64,000 nucleotides of DNA, taken from NCBI GenBank assembly GCA_015680685.1, contig MNCI01015696.1:87543-151542 (forward strand), read 5' to 3'. Numbering within the stretch: the stretch's first letter is position 1; every line of letters begins with the position of its first letter. Position numbers and translations under genes: made by a program. Source of the DNA: Gnetum montanum (lineage: Eukaryota > Streptophyta > Gnetopsida > Gnetales > Gnetaceae). The notes beneath the pieces are model-generated. The model was not told the origin of the DNA, did no database searches, and saw only the letters and a program-made list of their open reading frames with translations. Of this stretch, positions 57,301-61,880 are shown in pieces.

Positions 57301-58869
57301 ACAATTCGAGAGTAGTTGATTTTCTTCATAACCTGGCCCTAACATAGCATAATGTTGAAAGCGTCCACCATGTTGCAACAAATGTCGTCAAAAATTCCTT
57401 GAAAAATTCAATAGGCCAACCATTTGGGCTTGGAGCTTTCTGTTATTTCATACCATTAATTACCTCAAGAACCTTGGGCTTTGTGATACATTGTAGTATT
57501 CGTTGGTTGTCTATTTGGATAATAACCCTTTGGACTGGGATTGTGATGGGGGAGGTATCACCTTGCTTTCATATATTTTCCTAGAAATGTTGTAGTCTCC
57601 TAGCAATTTGCTTTGGATTTGTAATGTGATTTATCTCCTTCTATTGGTACTTCGATATTCTTGGCTGTCTTTGCCACATTAGTCGTTGCAAAGAAGAATC
57701 ACTTGGCCAAGAAATTTCTGTAGCATGAATTTAACCAATTGGGCTAGGTGTGGAATGCACAGTTATATAGAGGTATATTTTACTCACACTATGGCTTATA
57801 AATGAAGTATTACTTTTGCAAGATTTTTACACTTGAAAAAATACAAGGATGAGGTATTTTATTTATTTATTCTATAAATTAGATCAAAGTCTGTTGCCTA
57901 TTGTGCATTTCACAAATTTCTGTCAAATATTTTGTTCATGAAAGTTACCCTACACCAGGAAGTTGATTCTTTTTGGCCAGAGTTGGACTACATCCAAAGC
58001 TTAGTATATGCAAATTAAATGGCTAGATGTTTTTTTAACTTTATATCTTTTCTTTTCTGGTTTAGGTTATTGGATCAGAAGCATCTAAGTTAGGCCTGAA
58101 GGGTCCATGGATTACAAAGTCCTATCTTGAGTTGATAATGGAAAAGCAAGGTATAATGAAACTGCTGTGTGAAAACTTTGGAAGATACCCTTTTTGTTAT
58201 TGTTAATCTTGATTTTAGCATTTGCTTCATTAGGTTCTAATCAACAAAAGTGATCTTTGCATTCATCCTGAATAGGTGTGCCACGAGTCAGCACTCCTCC
58301 TCTTCCTTCATCATATGTCATACCTTCACAAGTGGAGACATCAAATGTTTCTGAAAGGACCATACTCTCTCCTCACCCAGTTCGTTTGAAGCCAATGCCT
58401 TCTCGCAAAATTTCTGATATGACTGAGCCTTGGACTAGGTCTCCTACAAAATCTGAAATGGAGCCCATAGTTGCATCATGGTGTGTCATGAAAACTCTGA
58501 ACTCAGAGGAAAGTTCTGAAAAGGTATTTGCAGGTATAACCTTTCTTTGTGGTCATAGTATTGTTTCATACAAATATTCATATTTATATAGTTCTACAAA
58601 AGTCTTAGTTTTCTCTCATGAAACATTTGCAGATTCTTCTGGTTTCAGGGATACGGTTCAGCTTGTACCCATGCCTGATTCTTTTGATTTGGATAGGGGC
58701 TTACTGCTTGCTGTGCAAGCCATTCAGGCAAGTTGAAAGTGATTTAGCATAGTTTCAGATCACAAATGATGTTTAGATATTGTCTTTAAATTTTACTGAT
58801 GGGGTTATGTTTTAAACATTCTACAGACGTTACTTGATGCCAAAGGTGTTCCTGTGATTGTAGGCATTG
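12212..58869 (+). CDS. Tandem uridine-kinase-like P-loop / CYTH-like protein, 5' 14 exons
   Basis: Exons are 12212-12379, 30509-30621, 30719-30845, 30978-31076, 31171-31239, 31334-31468, 31562-31630, 38259-38314, 38402-38561, 48115-48279, 58066-58150, 58276-58533, 58633-58727 and 58827-58869; phases join without a stop to give 547 codons plus one base. Domains: His/Ser-rich N-terminus (1-56); first P-loop kinase domain with Walker [10 protein letters not shown] (about 86-94) and [13 protein letters not shown]-like region (about 260-445) with Y-L-R-P-P, W-I-K-V-R and L-G-G-L-L-A-L-G-Y; Pro/Ser linker; then the beginning of a second P-loop domain, ending V-I-V-G-I-G, whose Walker A is outside the window. 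I recall this two-kinase architecture for Arabidopsis At2g01460 and Dictyostelium uridine-cytidine kinase C. ATP-dependent kinase or triphosphate chemistry is inferred, the substrate is not known. The frame is intact, so the gene looks functional. Confidence 0.9.
14980..15115. repeat. LINE A 3'UTR G-run/C-run block
   Basis: Runs of 7 to 19 G and complementary C runs (about 15000-15026, 15050-15063, 15098-15110). These form the family's 3'UTR palindromes and are potential G-quadruplex or hairpin sites. Run lengths may be unreliable in the assembly. Confidence 0.8.
15199..16100 (-). pseudogene. LINE A ORF2 C-terminal part: zf-RVT and J-module
   Basis: In the minus sense: [11 protein letters not shown] near 15980, the zf-RVT block ([11 protein letters not shown], then C-G-T and F-N-C-P) at 15540-15721, then a conserved M-G-I-T-P-T near 15390. 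After this about 1.1 kb, present in copy F, is missing and the sequence jumps into the J-module: [14 protein letters not shown] (15299-15310), [12 protein letters not shown] one-base loss then shifts frame. The HPD triad is intact in this copy. Confidence 0.8.
16101..17160 (-). pseudogene. LINE A ORF2 reverse transcriptase
   Basis: RT blocks in minus-sense order: K-A-P-G-P-D-G-W near 17140, [14 protein letters not shown] near 17000 (P-I-G-V-C-N), [11 protein letters not shown] near 16860, [10 protein letters not shown] near 16590 and the catalytic Y-A-D-D at 16451-16462. The blocks fall in two frames, so it is disabled by frameshift although the catalytic pair survives. It copies LINE RNA by target-primed reverse transcription in the family. 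Confidence 0.85.
17640..18458 (-). pseudogene. LINE A ORF2 start and APE-type endonuclease
   Basis: Begins [12 protein letters not shown] at 18458, then I-V-Y-L-Q-E-T-K-L and G-D-F-N-Q-R-L near 18080, and R-I-D-R-V in the next frame. These are the N, E, D-x-N and D-R/W-x blocks of apurinic-type endonucleases that nick target DNA. A G-run near 18028-18048 shifts the frame after W-E-K-S-G-G. The start ATG overlaps the ORF1 stop as ATGA. Confidence 0.85.
18455..19979 (-). pseudogene. LINE A ORF1 (DUF4283-like, CCHC), truncated
   Basis: Starts inside the DUF4283-like domain, with V-G-V-R-S-L-S near 19940, [11 protein letters not shown] and T-P-W-R-P-G. A stop follows, then [10 protein letters not shown] and a zinc knuckle [14 protein letters not shown] (near 19455-19500) whose second Cys has become Tyr. 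A Pro/Thr-rich linker, interrupted by the assembly gap, leads to the end ...H-T-P-S-H-L. The family role is an RNA-binding nucleocapsid-like protein. Confidence 0.8.
18799..19320. other. Assembly gap (522 N) in LINE A ORF1
   Basis: Run of N inside the Pro-rich 3' part of ORF1, flanked by G/T-rich sequence (GGGTGTGT before, GTGTGTTGG after). Confidence 0.99.
20339..20945 (+). pseudogene. LINE B ORF2 RT C-terminal half
   Basis: Contains [10 protein letters not shown] (catalytic Y-A-D-D at 20388-20399), then in the next frame [28 protein letters not shown] and [11 protein letters not shown]. It ends in a stop after M-M-G-Q at 20940. It starts mid-domain because of 5' truncation. Confidence 0.85.
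20946..22880 (+). pseudogene. LINE B ORF2 C-terminal extension: zf-RVT, FRG module, coil, J-module
   Basis: The zf-RVT lies at 21168-21345 (C-P-T-C...H...E-C-P, one stop inside). The FRG module spans 21500-22050 ([11 protein letters not shown] near 21700; [12 protein letters not shown] near 22000). A Glu/Arg/Gln-rich coil lies at 22250-22610. The J-module is at 22625-22880: [21 protein letters not shown] (H-P-D changed to H-L-D), [10 protein letters not shown] and F-V-D-T-E-D-H-R. The last block is one open frame to the stop at 22878-22880. Confidence 0.8.
22881..23230 (+). repeat. LINE B 3'UTR with G-run/C-run palindromes
   Basis: At least six units of the form G6-x-C6, such as GGGGGGTGCACCCCCC near 22955. 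A longer inverted repeat has arms at about 23024-23054 and 23081-23109, pairing CTGTTTCCTGGGG with CCCCAGGAAACAG. It lies between the ORF2 stop and the tail. Confidence 0.85.
23231..24084 (+). mobile_element. Solo LTR inside LINE B tail (TGTTGAT/ATCAACA family)
   Basis: Begins TGTTGATGC, ends GGTATCAACA, with GTAAC before (23226-23230) and TTAAC after (24085-24089); the second tail copy keeps GTAAC exactly (24190-24194). It contains a 151-bp tandem duplication (23436 and 23587), a T-run/A-run block at 23990-24042, and near its 3' end an 8-base stem of the CCCATGCT/AGCATGGG type, better kept in the duplicate copy. Confidence 0.8.
23436..23727. repeat. 151-bp tandem duplication in the LTR
   Basis: Copies 23436-23576 and 23587-23727 share GGATGCATG, GCCGCAAGAATCATG, CAATGCCCTGCGAACCGC and CCACCACCACCACTTGCCAT at constant spacing. 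Confidence 0.9.
24043..24255 (+). repeat. Tandem duplicate of LTR end + LINE tail + poly(A)
   Basis: Unit 1 (24043-24145) and unit 2 (24147-24254) each run GGCCCCAT, AAGCAAGCATGGGCG, TTGGTATCAACA, TAACATACTTTGAG, TAATATAATCCCGACTACTT and an A run of 14-18. Both units are preceded by an A run. Confidence 0.9.
25954..26732 (-). mobile_element. Solo LTR, TGATGAG/CTCATCA family
   Basis: Ends are TGATGAGTGGCGAGGTACCC and GCGATATCGCGTCTCATCA; flanks CTGTT (25949-25953) and TTGTT (26733-26737) agree at four of five bases. Two perfect palindromes GCGATATCGC sit in the last 40 bases. It lies inside the decayed LINE. Confidence 0.85.
27331..28010. other. Intron 1, no recognisable element
   Basis: AT-rich intron sequence with no domain or repeat I can name. 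Confidence 0.5.
28013..28168 (-). mobile_element. Candidate second tRNA-derived SINE
   Basis: In the minus sense it starts GGGACCACCACTTGAAGGAT, has TGGTAAAGTGC (A-box-like, 28137-28147) and GGTTTCAAGCCC (B-box-like, 28103-28114), then CACTTGAAAGAGG. No second copy is in the window, so it is only a candidate. Confidence 0.4.
28680..29100 (-). mobile_element. Old LINE 3' fragment (inverse of 59480-59960)
   Basis: The reverse complement matches 59480-59960 over about 350-400 bases, including AATGGGGTATTGATAAT and CCATCTCCAAGTTGAAA in complement. The plus copy translates as a LINE C-terminal zinc-finger-like end. Confidence 0.65.
30509..30621 (+). CDS. Kinase gene exon 2 (first Walker A)
   Basis: Begins [11 protein letters not shown] after TTTTTACAG and contains G-G-P-S-G-S-G-K-S, the ATP-binding P-loop. 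Donor AG|GTATGT, phase 2. Confidence 0.95.
30719..30845 (+). CDS. Kinase gene exon 3
   Basis: Encodes [11 protein letters not shown] and I-S-M-E-N-Y-R, the segment after the P-loop, with an Asp/Asn-rich loop. Ends N-L-E|GTGTTT in phase 0. Confidence 0.95.
30978..31076 (+). CDS. Kinase gene exon 4
   Basis: Encodes D-L-M-K-G-L-D...[11 protein letters not shown]-x-(Y/F)-D-F is typical of uridine-kinase-like substrate loops. Donor TTG|GTAACT. Confidence 0.93.
31171..31239 (+). CDS. Kinase gene exon 5 (Walker B-like)
   Basis: Encodes [10 protein letters not shown] and D-I-R-V-A-V, the hydrophobic strand with Asp expected for Mg/ATP binding in this fold. Confidence 0.93.
31334..31468 (+). CDS. 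Kinase gene exon 6
   Basis: Encodes V-G-G-L-H-F-S-L...[12 protein letters not shown] and I-E-P-D-L-H-H-A-Q, the C-terminal helices of the kinase fold. Donor CAG|GTATAT. Confidence 0.93.
31562..31630 (+). CDS. Kinase gene exon 7
   Basis: Encodes [12 protein letters not shown] and ends K-C-E-R-Q. It closes the first kinase domain. Confidence 0.93.
31631..32685. other. Intron 7 start, no recognisable element
   Basis: AT-rich intron DNA without a recognisable domain or repeat. A short GC-richer island near 31888-31950 is unexplained. Confidence 0.5.
32686..33265 (+). pseudogene. Old LINE RT C-terminal relic
   Basis: Broken frames give [35 protein letters not shown] and [13 protein letters not shown], the order seen in the decayed LINE at 24800-25800. 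It is the same clade and is interrupted on the right by LINE D. Confidence 0.7.
33690..34632 (-). pseudogene. LINE D ORF2 start and endonuclease
   Basis: [12 protein letters not shown] at 34632 is followed by L-Q-E-T-K-L. A frameshift near 34450-34480 leads to 251 open codons with L-V-G-D-F-N-Q-R-L, a Pro run, [13 protein letters not shown] and A-L-D-H-R-S-L, where A-S-D-H-x-P/L is usual. This is the best-preserved endonuclease in the window. ATG overlaps the ORF1 stop as ATGA. Confidence 0.87.
34629..36206 (-). pseudogene. LINE D ORF1: Gln-rich N-terminus, DUF4283-like, CCHC
   Basis: Starts [11 protein letters not shown]. About 75 residues are nearly all Q, A, N, T and E in repeats such as Q-Q-K-I-Q-Q-A-T. 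Then comes [12 protein letters not shown], a frameshift, the DUF4283-like block (35550-35760), [10 protein letters not shown], and an intact knuckle [14 protein letters not shown] near 35240-35285. The linker is cut by the gap and ends P-N-H-P. It is disabled by frameshift and stops. Confidence 0.83.
34921..35113. other. Assembly gap (193 N) in LINE D ORF1
   Basis: Run of N between the CCHC region and the ORF1 C-terminus, the same place as the gap in LINE A. Confidence 0.99.
36450..37365 (+). mobile_element. LINE J, AT-rich relative: coil and start of J-module
   Basis: From about 36780 to 37260 one frame, with scattered stops, gives a charged coiled coil ([23 protein letters not shown]). It runs into [11 protein letters not shown] and W-D-D-L-C-T-Y-I at 37270-37350, the equivalent of J helices I and II. 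The match ends before the HPD loop. Confidence 0.6.
37366..38258. other. Intron 7 end, no recognisable element
   Basis: AT-rich intron DNA. It ends in the TTTCTAG acceptor of exon 8. Confidence 0.5.
38259..38314 (+). CDS. Kinase gene exon 8
   Basis: Encodes [14 protein letters not shown], a variable link between kinase and CYTH-like regions. Donor GA|GTAAGT, phase 2. Confidence 0.85.
38402..38561 (+). CDS. Kinase gene exon 9 (CYTH-like region)
   Basis: Encodes [21 protein letters not shown] and I-I-R-P-K-V-E-F-E. Alternating charged strands of this kind are typical of CYTH/TTM tunnel folds. The 87-bp intron 8 precedes it. Confidence 0.93.
38658..39545 (-). mobile_element. LINE K, 3' end with canonical-looking J-module
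   Basis: T run 38658-38677, then AGAAAGAGGTCGGGTTATAT, the complement of the LINE tail. In the minus sense 39297-39108 reads [15 protein letters not shown][13 protein letters not shown] (39200-39214), then F[17 protein letters not shown]. Apart from two stops and Q for H this follows a DnaJ J-domain block by block. Confidence 0.75.
39546..43252. other. Intron 9 middle, no recognisable element
   Basis: AT-rich DNA, stops in all frames. The only clear structure is the 39-bp direct repeat at 40718 and 40818. Confidence 0.5.
40718..40856. repeat. 39-bp direct repeat, spacing exactly 100
   Basis: AAAGTAACTGTGTCTCAAGT and the following bases to CATAGA are identical at 40718-40756 and 40818-40856. 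Confidence 0.9.
43440..43530. repeat. LINE E 3'UTR G/C-run block
   Basis: Shorter version of the family's palindrome block, including an 18-base G run at about 43502-43519. Confidence 0.8.
43556..45773 (-). pseudogene. LINE E ORF2 C-terminal half: RT end, zf-RVT, FRG module, coil, J-module
   Basis: In the minus sense: F-V-W-E-G-G-K-G-G near 45670, G-L-G-I-T-S-F-E-D, the zf-RVT near 45170-45300, [11 protein letters not shown] near 44940, an FRG module ([12 protein letters not shown] near 44480), a G-run-containing linker, a Glu/Arg-rich coil (43900-44170), and the J-module 43815-43575. The J-module has [20 protein letters not shown] (43709-43717) and F-V-D-T-E-D-H, with one stop in helix III. 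Confidence 0.8.
45774..45823. other. Assembly gap (50 N) in LINE E
   Basis: A round-number N run. Relative to LINE A about 2.5-3 kb (ORF1 end, EN, most of RT) should lie here, so the 50 bases are probably a placeholder. Confidence 0.95.
45824..47046 (-). pseudogene. LINE E ORF1: Ala/Thr-rich N-terminus, DUF4283-like, CCHC
   Basis: Starts [10 protein letters not shown] at 47046. About 85 residues of A, T and G come from a GCA/ACA repeat, then [34 protein letters not shown] and T-P-W-R-P-G in one open frame to a stop at 46366. Beyond it are F-A-R-F-C and a knuckle [14 protein letters not shown] (near 46060-46100) preceded by a duplicated A-D-P-T-P-T-R-G. The first 226 codons are intact. Confidence 0.85.
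47073..48114. other. Intron 9 end, no recognisable element
   Basis: AT-rich intron sequence between LINE E and exon 10. A short near-repeat 'ataacaccaatttTcttagtg' type word occurs twice near 47570-47620. Confidence 0.5.
48115..48279 (+). CDS. Kinase gene exon 10 (CYTH-like region)
   Basis: Encodes [16 protein letters not shown] and the strand end L-L-K-G-T-D-R-K. Acceptor GGAACAG, donor AAG|GTAATA, phase 0. The two flanking introns are 9.6 and 9.8 kb. Confidence 0.93.
48280..49176. other. Intron 10 start, no recognisable element
   Basis: AT-rich intron DNA without a recognisable domain. Confidence 0.5.
49177..50200 (-). mobile_element. LINE H, AT-rich relative: coil and J-module
   Basis: The 3' end is a T-rich run near 49162-49178. 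In the minus sense 50140-49752 is a charged coil ([19 protein letters not shown]). It leads in frame to [20 protein letters not shown] (49596-49604) and E-R-Y-K-N-F-Q, with a continuation [10 protein letters not shown] after a stop. Seventy-three codons, 49530-49751, are open. Confidence 0.75.
50201..51151. other. Intron 10, no recognisable element
   Basis: AT-rich, broken frames. It may include old retroelement sequence, but nothing can be named. Confidence 0.45.
51431..53505 (+). pseudogene. LINE G ORF2 C-terminal: zf-RVT, FRG module, coil, J-module
   Basis: The zf-RVT lies at 51915-52076 (F-L-W-L-I-K, C-P-R-C...T-H-F...E-C-P). 52000-52917 is open and holds [29 protein letters not shown] and [11 protein letters not shown]. 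The coil is at 52950-53320 ([10 protein letters not shown]). The J-module 53341-53505 has [10 protein letters not shown]-stop-H-I-R, R-F-H-P-D (HPD at 53423-53431) and [10 protein letters not shown]. It is the least eroded FRG module and one of the two copies with a full HPD. Confidence 0.83.
53498..53575. repeat. 26-bp direct repeat at LINE G 3' end
   Basis: ACTGTATACTTGTGTACTAT with flanks is identical at 53498-53523 and 53550-53575, separated by 26 bases of 3'UTR sequence (GGCCATCCCTGATG). Confidence 0.92.
54066..54396. other. Intron 10, repetitive AT-rich DNA
   Basis: Only loose repeats of 'tgttgac' words are seen. No gene. Confidence 0.4.
54397..55100 (-). mobile_element. LINE I 3' end: J-module with stop at HPD
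   Basis: T-rich end near 54397-54418, then GAGAAACTTTCAGC, the complement of the LINE tail. In the minus sense 54966-54728 reads [19 protein letters not shown], stop-P-N at the HPD site (54866-54874), [18 protein letters not shown] Gln run precedes it. It may belong with the RT relic at 56530-57700, with an LTR-like block between. Confidence 0.7.
55101..55989. other. Intron 10, no recognisable element
   Basis: AT-rich DNA. A short TATATA stretch at 55336-55345 is low-complexity only. Confidence 0.45.
55990..56520 (+). mobile_element. LTR-like block with five 20-bp GACGTCT units
   Basis: Five 20-base units at 56170-56269 share a GATAGAC/AAGACGTCT core. GGTATAAATAAG near 56383 would be a TATA box about 115 bases after the array. 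The block matches 640-1020 in inverse orientation. Ends are not defined, so LTR is inferred. Confidence 0.45.
56530..57700 (-). pseudogene. Decayed LINE reverse transcriptase (sister lineage)
   Basis: Minus-sense blocks: [10 protein letters not shown] near 57400, [10 protein letters not shown] near 57030, L-R-Q-G-D-P-L-S-L near 56870, and Y-V-D-D-T-I-L at 56747-56758. They lie in several frames with stops. It is the same RT type as LINE A but AT-richer and older. It probably forms one element with LINE I. Confidence 0.75.
58066..58150 (+). CDS. Kinase gene exon 11
   Basis: Encodes [15 protein letters not shown] and S-Y-L-E-L-I, the end of the CYTH-like region. Donor CAAG|GTATAA, phase 1. Confidence 0.93.
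58276..58533 (+). CDS. Kinase gene exon 12 (linker)
   Basis: Pro/Ser/Thr-rich linker with [13 protein letters not shown]. Of two possible donors, 58533|GTATAA is chosen because it joins in frame to D-S-S-G-F-R-D. The donor at 58523 would break the frame. Confidence 0.88.
58633..58727 (+). CDS. Kinase gene exon 13
   Basis: Encodes [21 protein letters not shown], which parallels exon 2's [13 protein letters not shown] and so starts the second kinase repeat. It is followed by a GC donor (CAG|GCAAGT). Confidence 0.92.
58827..58869 (+). CDS. Kinase gene exon 14 (last in window)
   Basis: Encodes [15 protein letters not shown]. By analogy with exon 2, the Walker A should open the next exon. Donor G|GTAATG, phase 1. 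No next exon is visible before 64000. Confidence 0.88.
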
Positions 58870-59479
58870 GTAATGTGCTGCTATGGTTTTTGTTCTGTTT
58901 TATATTAATAGCTTAATCCATCAACAAATGAGAATTAAATCAATGATCTGTTATTTCGTAGGAATGCTTTACGCTGGAATTCCTTTTTTTCATTTGTGAG
59001 CTAGCCTTGTATATTGTAATAAGAAAATTCAAAGCATGTATATAGTGTTAGTATGATAACTTATTAAAATGTTATGGGTGATGTAAGAACCAGTCAGCAA
59101 ACTAACAATCATTTGCAAATTTGCCATGCAATATATGGATACGAGCTGTCTGCAGATCCTGTTTACCTACATCAGGAAATTATGGTGTCCACATATATAT
59201 TCGTTTAACCTAATTAAGGTGTAAACTTATCGTTTAATGAGATAGTTCATGTACTAAATAATTTTTTTGGTATGGTGTTTGTATTTATAAGTGATTAGAG
59301 CACTATTATTATCATTATCATGAAAACATGGCTTCGTGCTGTGATGCCCAAAAAGATTGACTTGGGAAATTTTAAACTCTAACTTACTGTCATTATTACA
59401 TTTCATTTCTATTAGTGTTAATTTGTTTTCACAAAATCTCACTGAAAACAAAGATAATGTTATTGCTACAAAAATCTTA
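58870..59479. other. Intron 14 start, no recognisable element
   Basis: AT-rich intron DNA; nothing seen. Confidence 0.5.
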
Positions 59480-59960
59480 ACAGTAGAGGTGCTTCTATGA
59501 AGGACAATTGTGGCTGAACAGATGGGGTATTGATAATATTGATGGAATACGAAATTCAGAACAAGCTTGGAAACTTGTTACAGAAAATTCTAGAGAGATG
59601 TAAAAATGAGACATAAAAATTAAAAAAAAAAGTTTCAAATTTATTGGAAAGATATTAGAAGTGGTAGAGATGATGAAACAAAATATCTACATTCAACAAT
59701 TTCAATATCCATGAGAGTACTACTTAGTAGCTTAAGAATGGGATCAGACCATCTCCAAGTTGAAATTGAAAGATGGAACAATAAGCAGCATGAAGATAGA
59801 ATATTCTGATTGTGTTTATTGCAAGTAGCAGAAGAACAACATGTAATGTTAGAATGTTGCGGAACAGATTTCTTTAAAAGAAAATGACAAATCTCTAGTA
59901 AGTCTTTATATGAGCTATTCAAGCTACTGGTGTTAGTCCTAGGGAATTTTACATAAAACA
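59480..59960 (+). pseudogene. Old LINE C-terminal zinc-finger-like relic
   Basis: Broken frames give [33 protein letters not shown] and M-L-E-C-C. This matches the usual LINE end with L-S-S-L-R-x-G-S-H followed by Cys/His residues. It is the inverse of 28680-29100. Confidence 0.65.
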
Positions 59961-60289
59961 TGTTCAAATTACATGAATATTGGACTTAAATACTGTACTT
60001 AGGATTTATTGCTCCTGATTTATTTTCCACAAGTTCATTTATCTAATAGATCCTTAGGGTTTAGATAGATGTAATAAAGTATCAATTTCAGTTTCAGTTT
60101 CATTATTATGAAATGACAGTTGTATGGTAGGCTAAAAGCAATACCTTCTAAATATTCCATTCAGTTAAAATTGTGAAAGTTTGTTGGCTTCAGAAAGCTA
60201 AGAAAAAAGAGGAAAATTTTTTAAAAAAATTAAGAAGAAAAGAATTTAAAAAATATTGCTTCTGTCCATCCCTCATTATGTTTCAAGGA

Positions 60290-60592
60290 GTGGTAAGAGT
60301 AGGAGACATGATGACCTTAAAAGATACAAGATGCCAAAGAAGGCAAGTAACAAGGCTAAACCTAATGTTTTTGAAGCCTTTTATAAGAAGCTAGGAACTA
60401 AGGAAGTTGAGGAATTGATTTACTTGCTCGTCAAGATTCAAAACAAGAAGAAGAAAATCATTGACTATATTATATGTATTAAGCCTAATGACAAAAAGCA
60501 TTCTTGCTATAAATAGATTCTGGCTATAAATCATACATCTTAAATAGCATTCAAATATCCAATAAGAATATCAGTTGAGGAATTGATTTACT
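60290..60592 (+). pseudogene. RTE-type LINE, part left of LINE F
   Basis: Encodes F-E-A-F-Y-K-K-L-G-T-K-E-V-E near 60375-60415, then I-Y-L-L-V-K-I-Q-N-K-K-K and I-I-C-I-K, the RTE segment between endonuclease and RT (family form: Y-x-x-L-G-T-K-E-G-E-x-x-I-Y-K-L-A). A 25-base word at 60405-60429 is repeated at 60573-60597, next to LINE F. Confidence 0.7.
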
Positions 60593-61880
60593 TGCTCAGC
60601 TAGGAGGCCTTGTAGTCCATCATGTTACAGAAAGGGTTTGATTTGCAGTTCATCTGCCTGTGCATCCACATGCAGTCCTCGACCGACTTTTCCTTTGATG
60701 TGGTGGGGGGTGGGGGGGCGTTTATGGGGCCTCTCCTCCCCTGGGCGGGGATTGAGGCAAGGGGACCCGCTCTCGCCCCTCCTTTTCATCATTGCCATGG
60801 ACTTAATGCAGCATTACTGCAGCACCTCGGGGGTGGACGGTTTAAACATTGCCGGCGTGGCATGCCGGACCGAACACTATGCGGACGGTACGATGTTGCT
60901 CAGTAGAGCAACGGTCCCACAGGCACGGTGCATCAACGTTGCCCTGTCCCGTCTTGCGGCCGAGGTGGGGTTGGAAATCAATCGAACCAAATCCTCCGCC
61001 CACTTCCTTAATGTGGATGCTGAGGTTAAAAATTGGGCGATACACATCCTGAATATCCTGCCAGGCACGTATAGCGACACATATTTGGGCATCCCCCTAT
61101 TCAGATGGGGACAGACCACGGCGTGGGACCCGCTGCTCGAAAAAATCGAGAGAAGAATGAGCCATTGGGCAAACAGATTCCTTAGTCACGAAGGGTGTCT
61201 GTTGGTGGCCACTAGAATCCTCACGGCAATCGCGCTGTTCGTGGCGACCATGGCCACCCCTCCGAACGCGGCCATCTCTGCGGTTAATACTCTCGTCTGT
61301 ACCTTCGTTTGGTAGGGGGGCAAGGGGGGGGGCACAGAATTCATTTGGTCCGCCGGAGCAGGTAGCGCGCCCCCCAAGTGCAGGGGGCTTGGGGATCACA
61401 TCCTTCGAGGATGAGTTGATGATCGGGCAACAACGGTTACTGCTCCGATTTTCGCTTCCCCAGGGAGAACCGATCCCCTGGATCCGAATCATAAAAGCCA
61501 AATATCTGCTTTGGGTTTCGGGGGCGCGGGGTTCGAGGCTGTGGCAGGGGCTCTGCCGGCATGCACGCACAATGCAGACCTTGGGTTGGGGTAGCCTCGA
61601 GCCGCGGGCCCTCCTGATGACCAAGTACCCTTGGATGGACGGCTGGCGGCAGATATGGCAGGGACGCCTGCCCGAAAAAATTAAATTCTTCCTGTGGCTC
61701 CTAAAAAACGATGCGCTGCCGGTACGGGCCCTGTTGCATCGGCGCAGGATCCTAAGCACTGCAACGTGTCCTGCATGCGGTGCCGAGGCGGAAACAACGC
61801 TGCATTTCGCGACGGAGTGCCCCCCCCGCCGAGATGCCTCACGGGCGACTCCCAAGCCACGCTACTTTTATGGGTAGCGT
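60593..61880 (+). pseudogene. LINE F RT (Y-A-D-G) and zf-RVT
   Basis: [10 protein letters not shown] is followed by E-H-Y-A-D-G at 60871-60890, where the second catalytic Asp has become Gly. Then come [11 protein letters not shown] and, after a stop near 61314, S-F-E-D-E-L and a well-kept zf-RVT (F-F-L-W-L-L-K, C-P-A-C-G, L-H-F-A-T-E-C-P; 61675-61825). Confidence 0.85.

Noticed and set aside
58523-58524. Alternative donor AAG|GTATTT for exon 12
   Set aside because: It would join exon 13 out of frame; the donor after 58533 keeps the reading frame.
61097-61855. 252-codon minus-strand ORF
   Set aside because: Antisense of LINE F RT end and zf-RVT.
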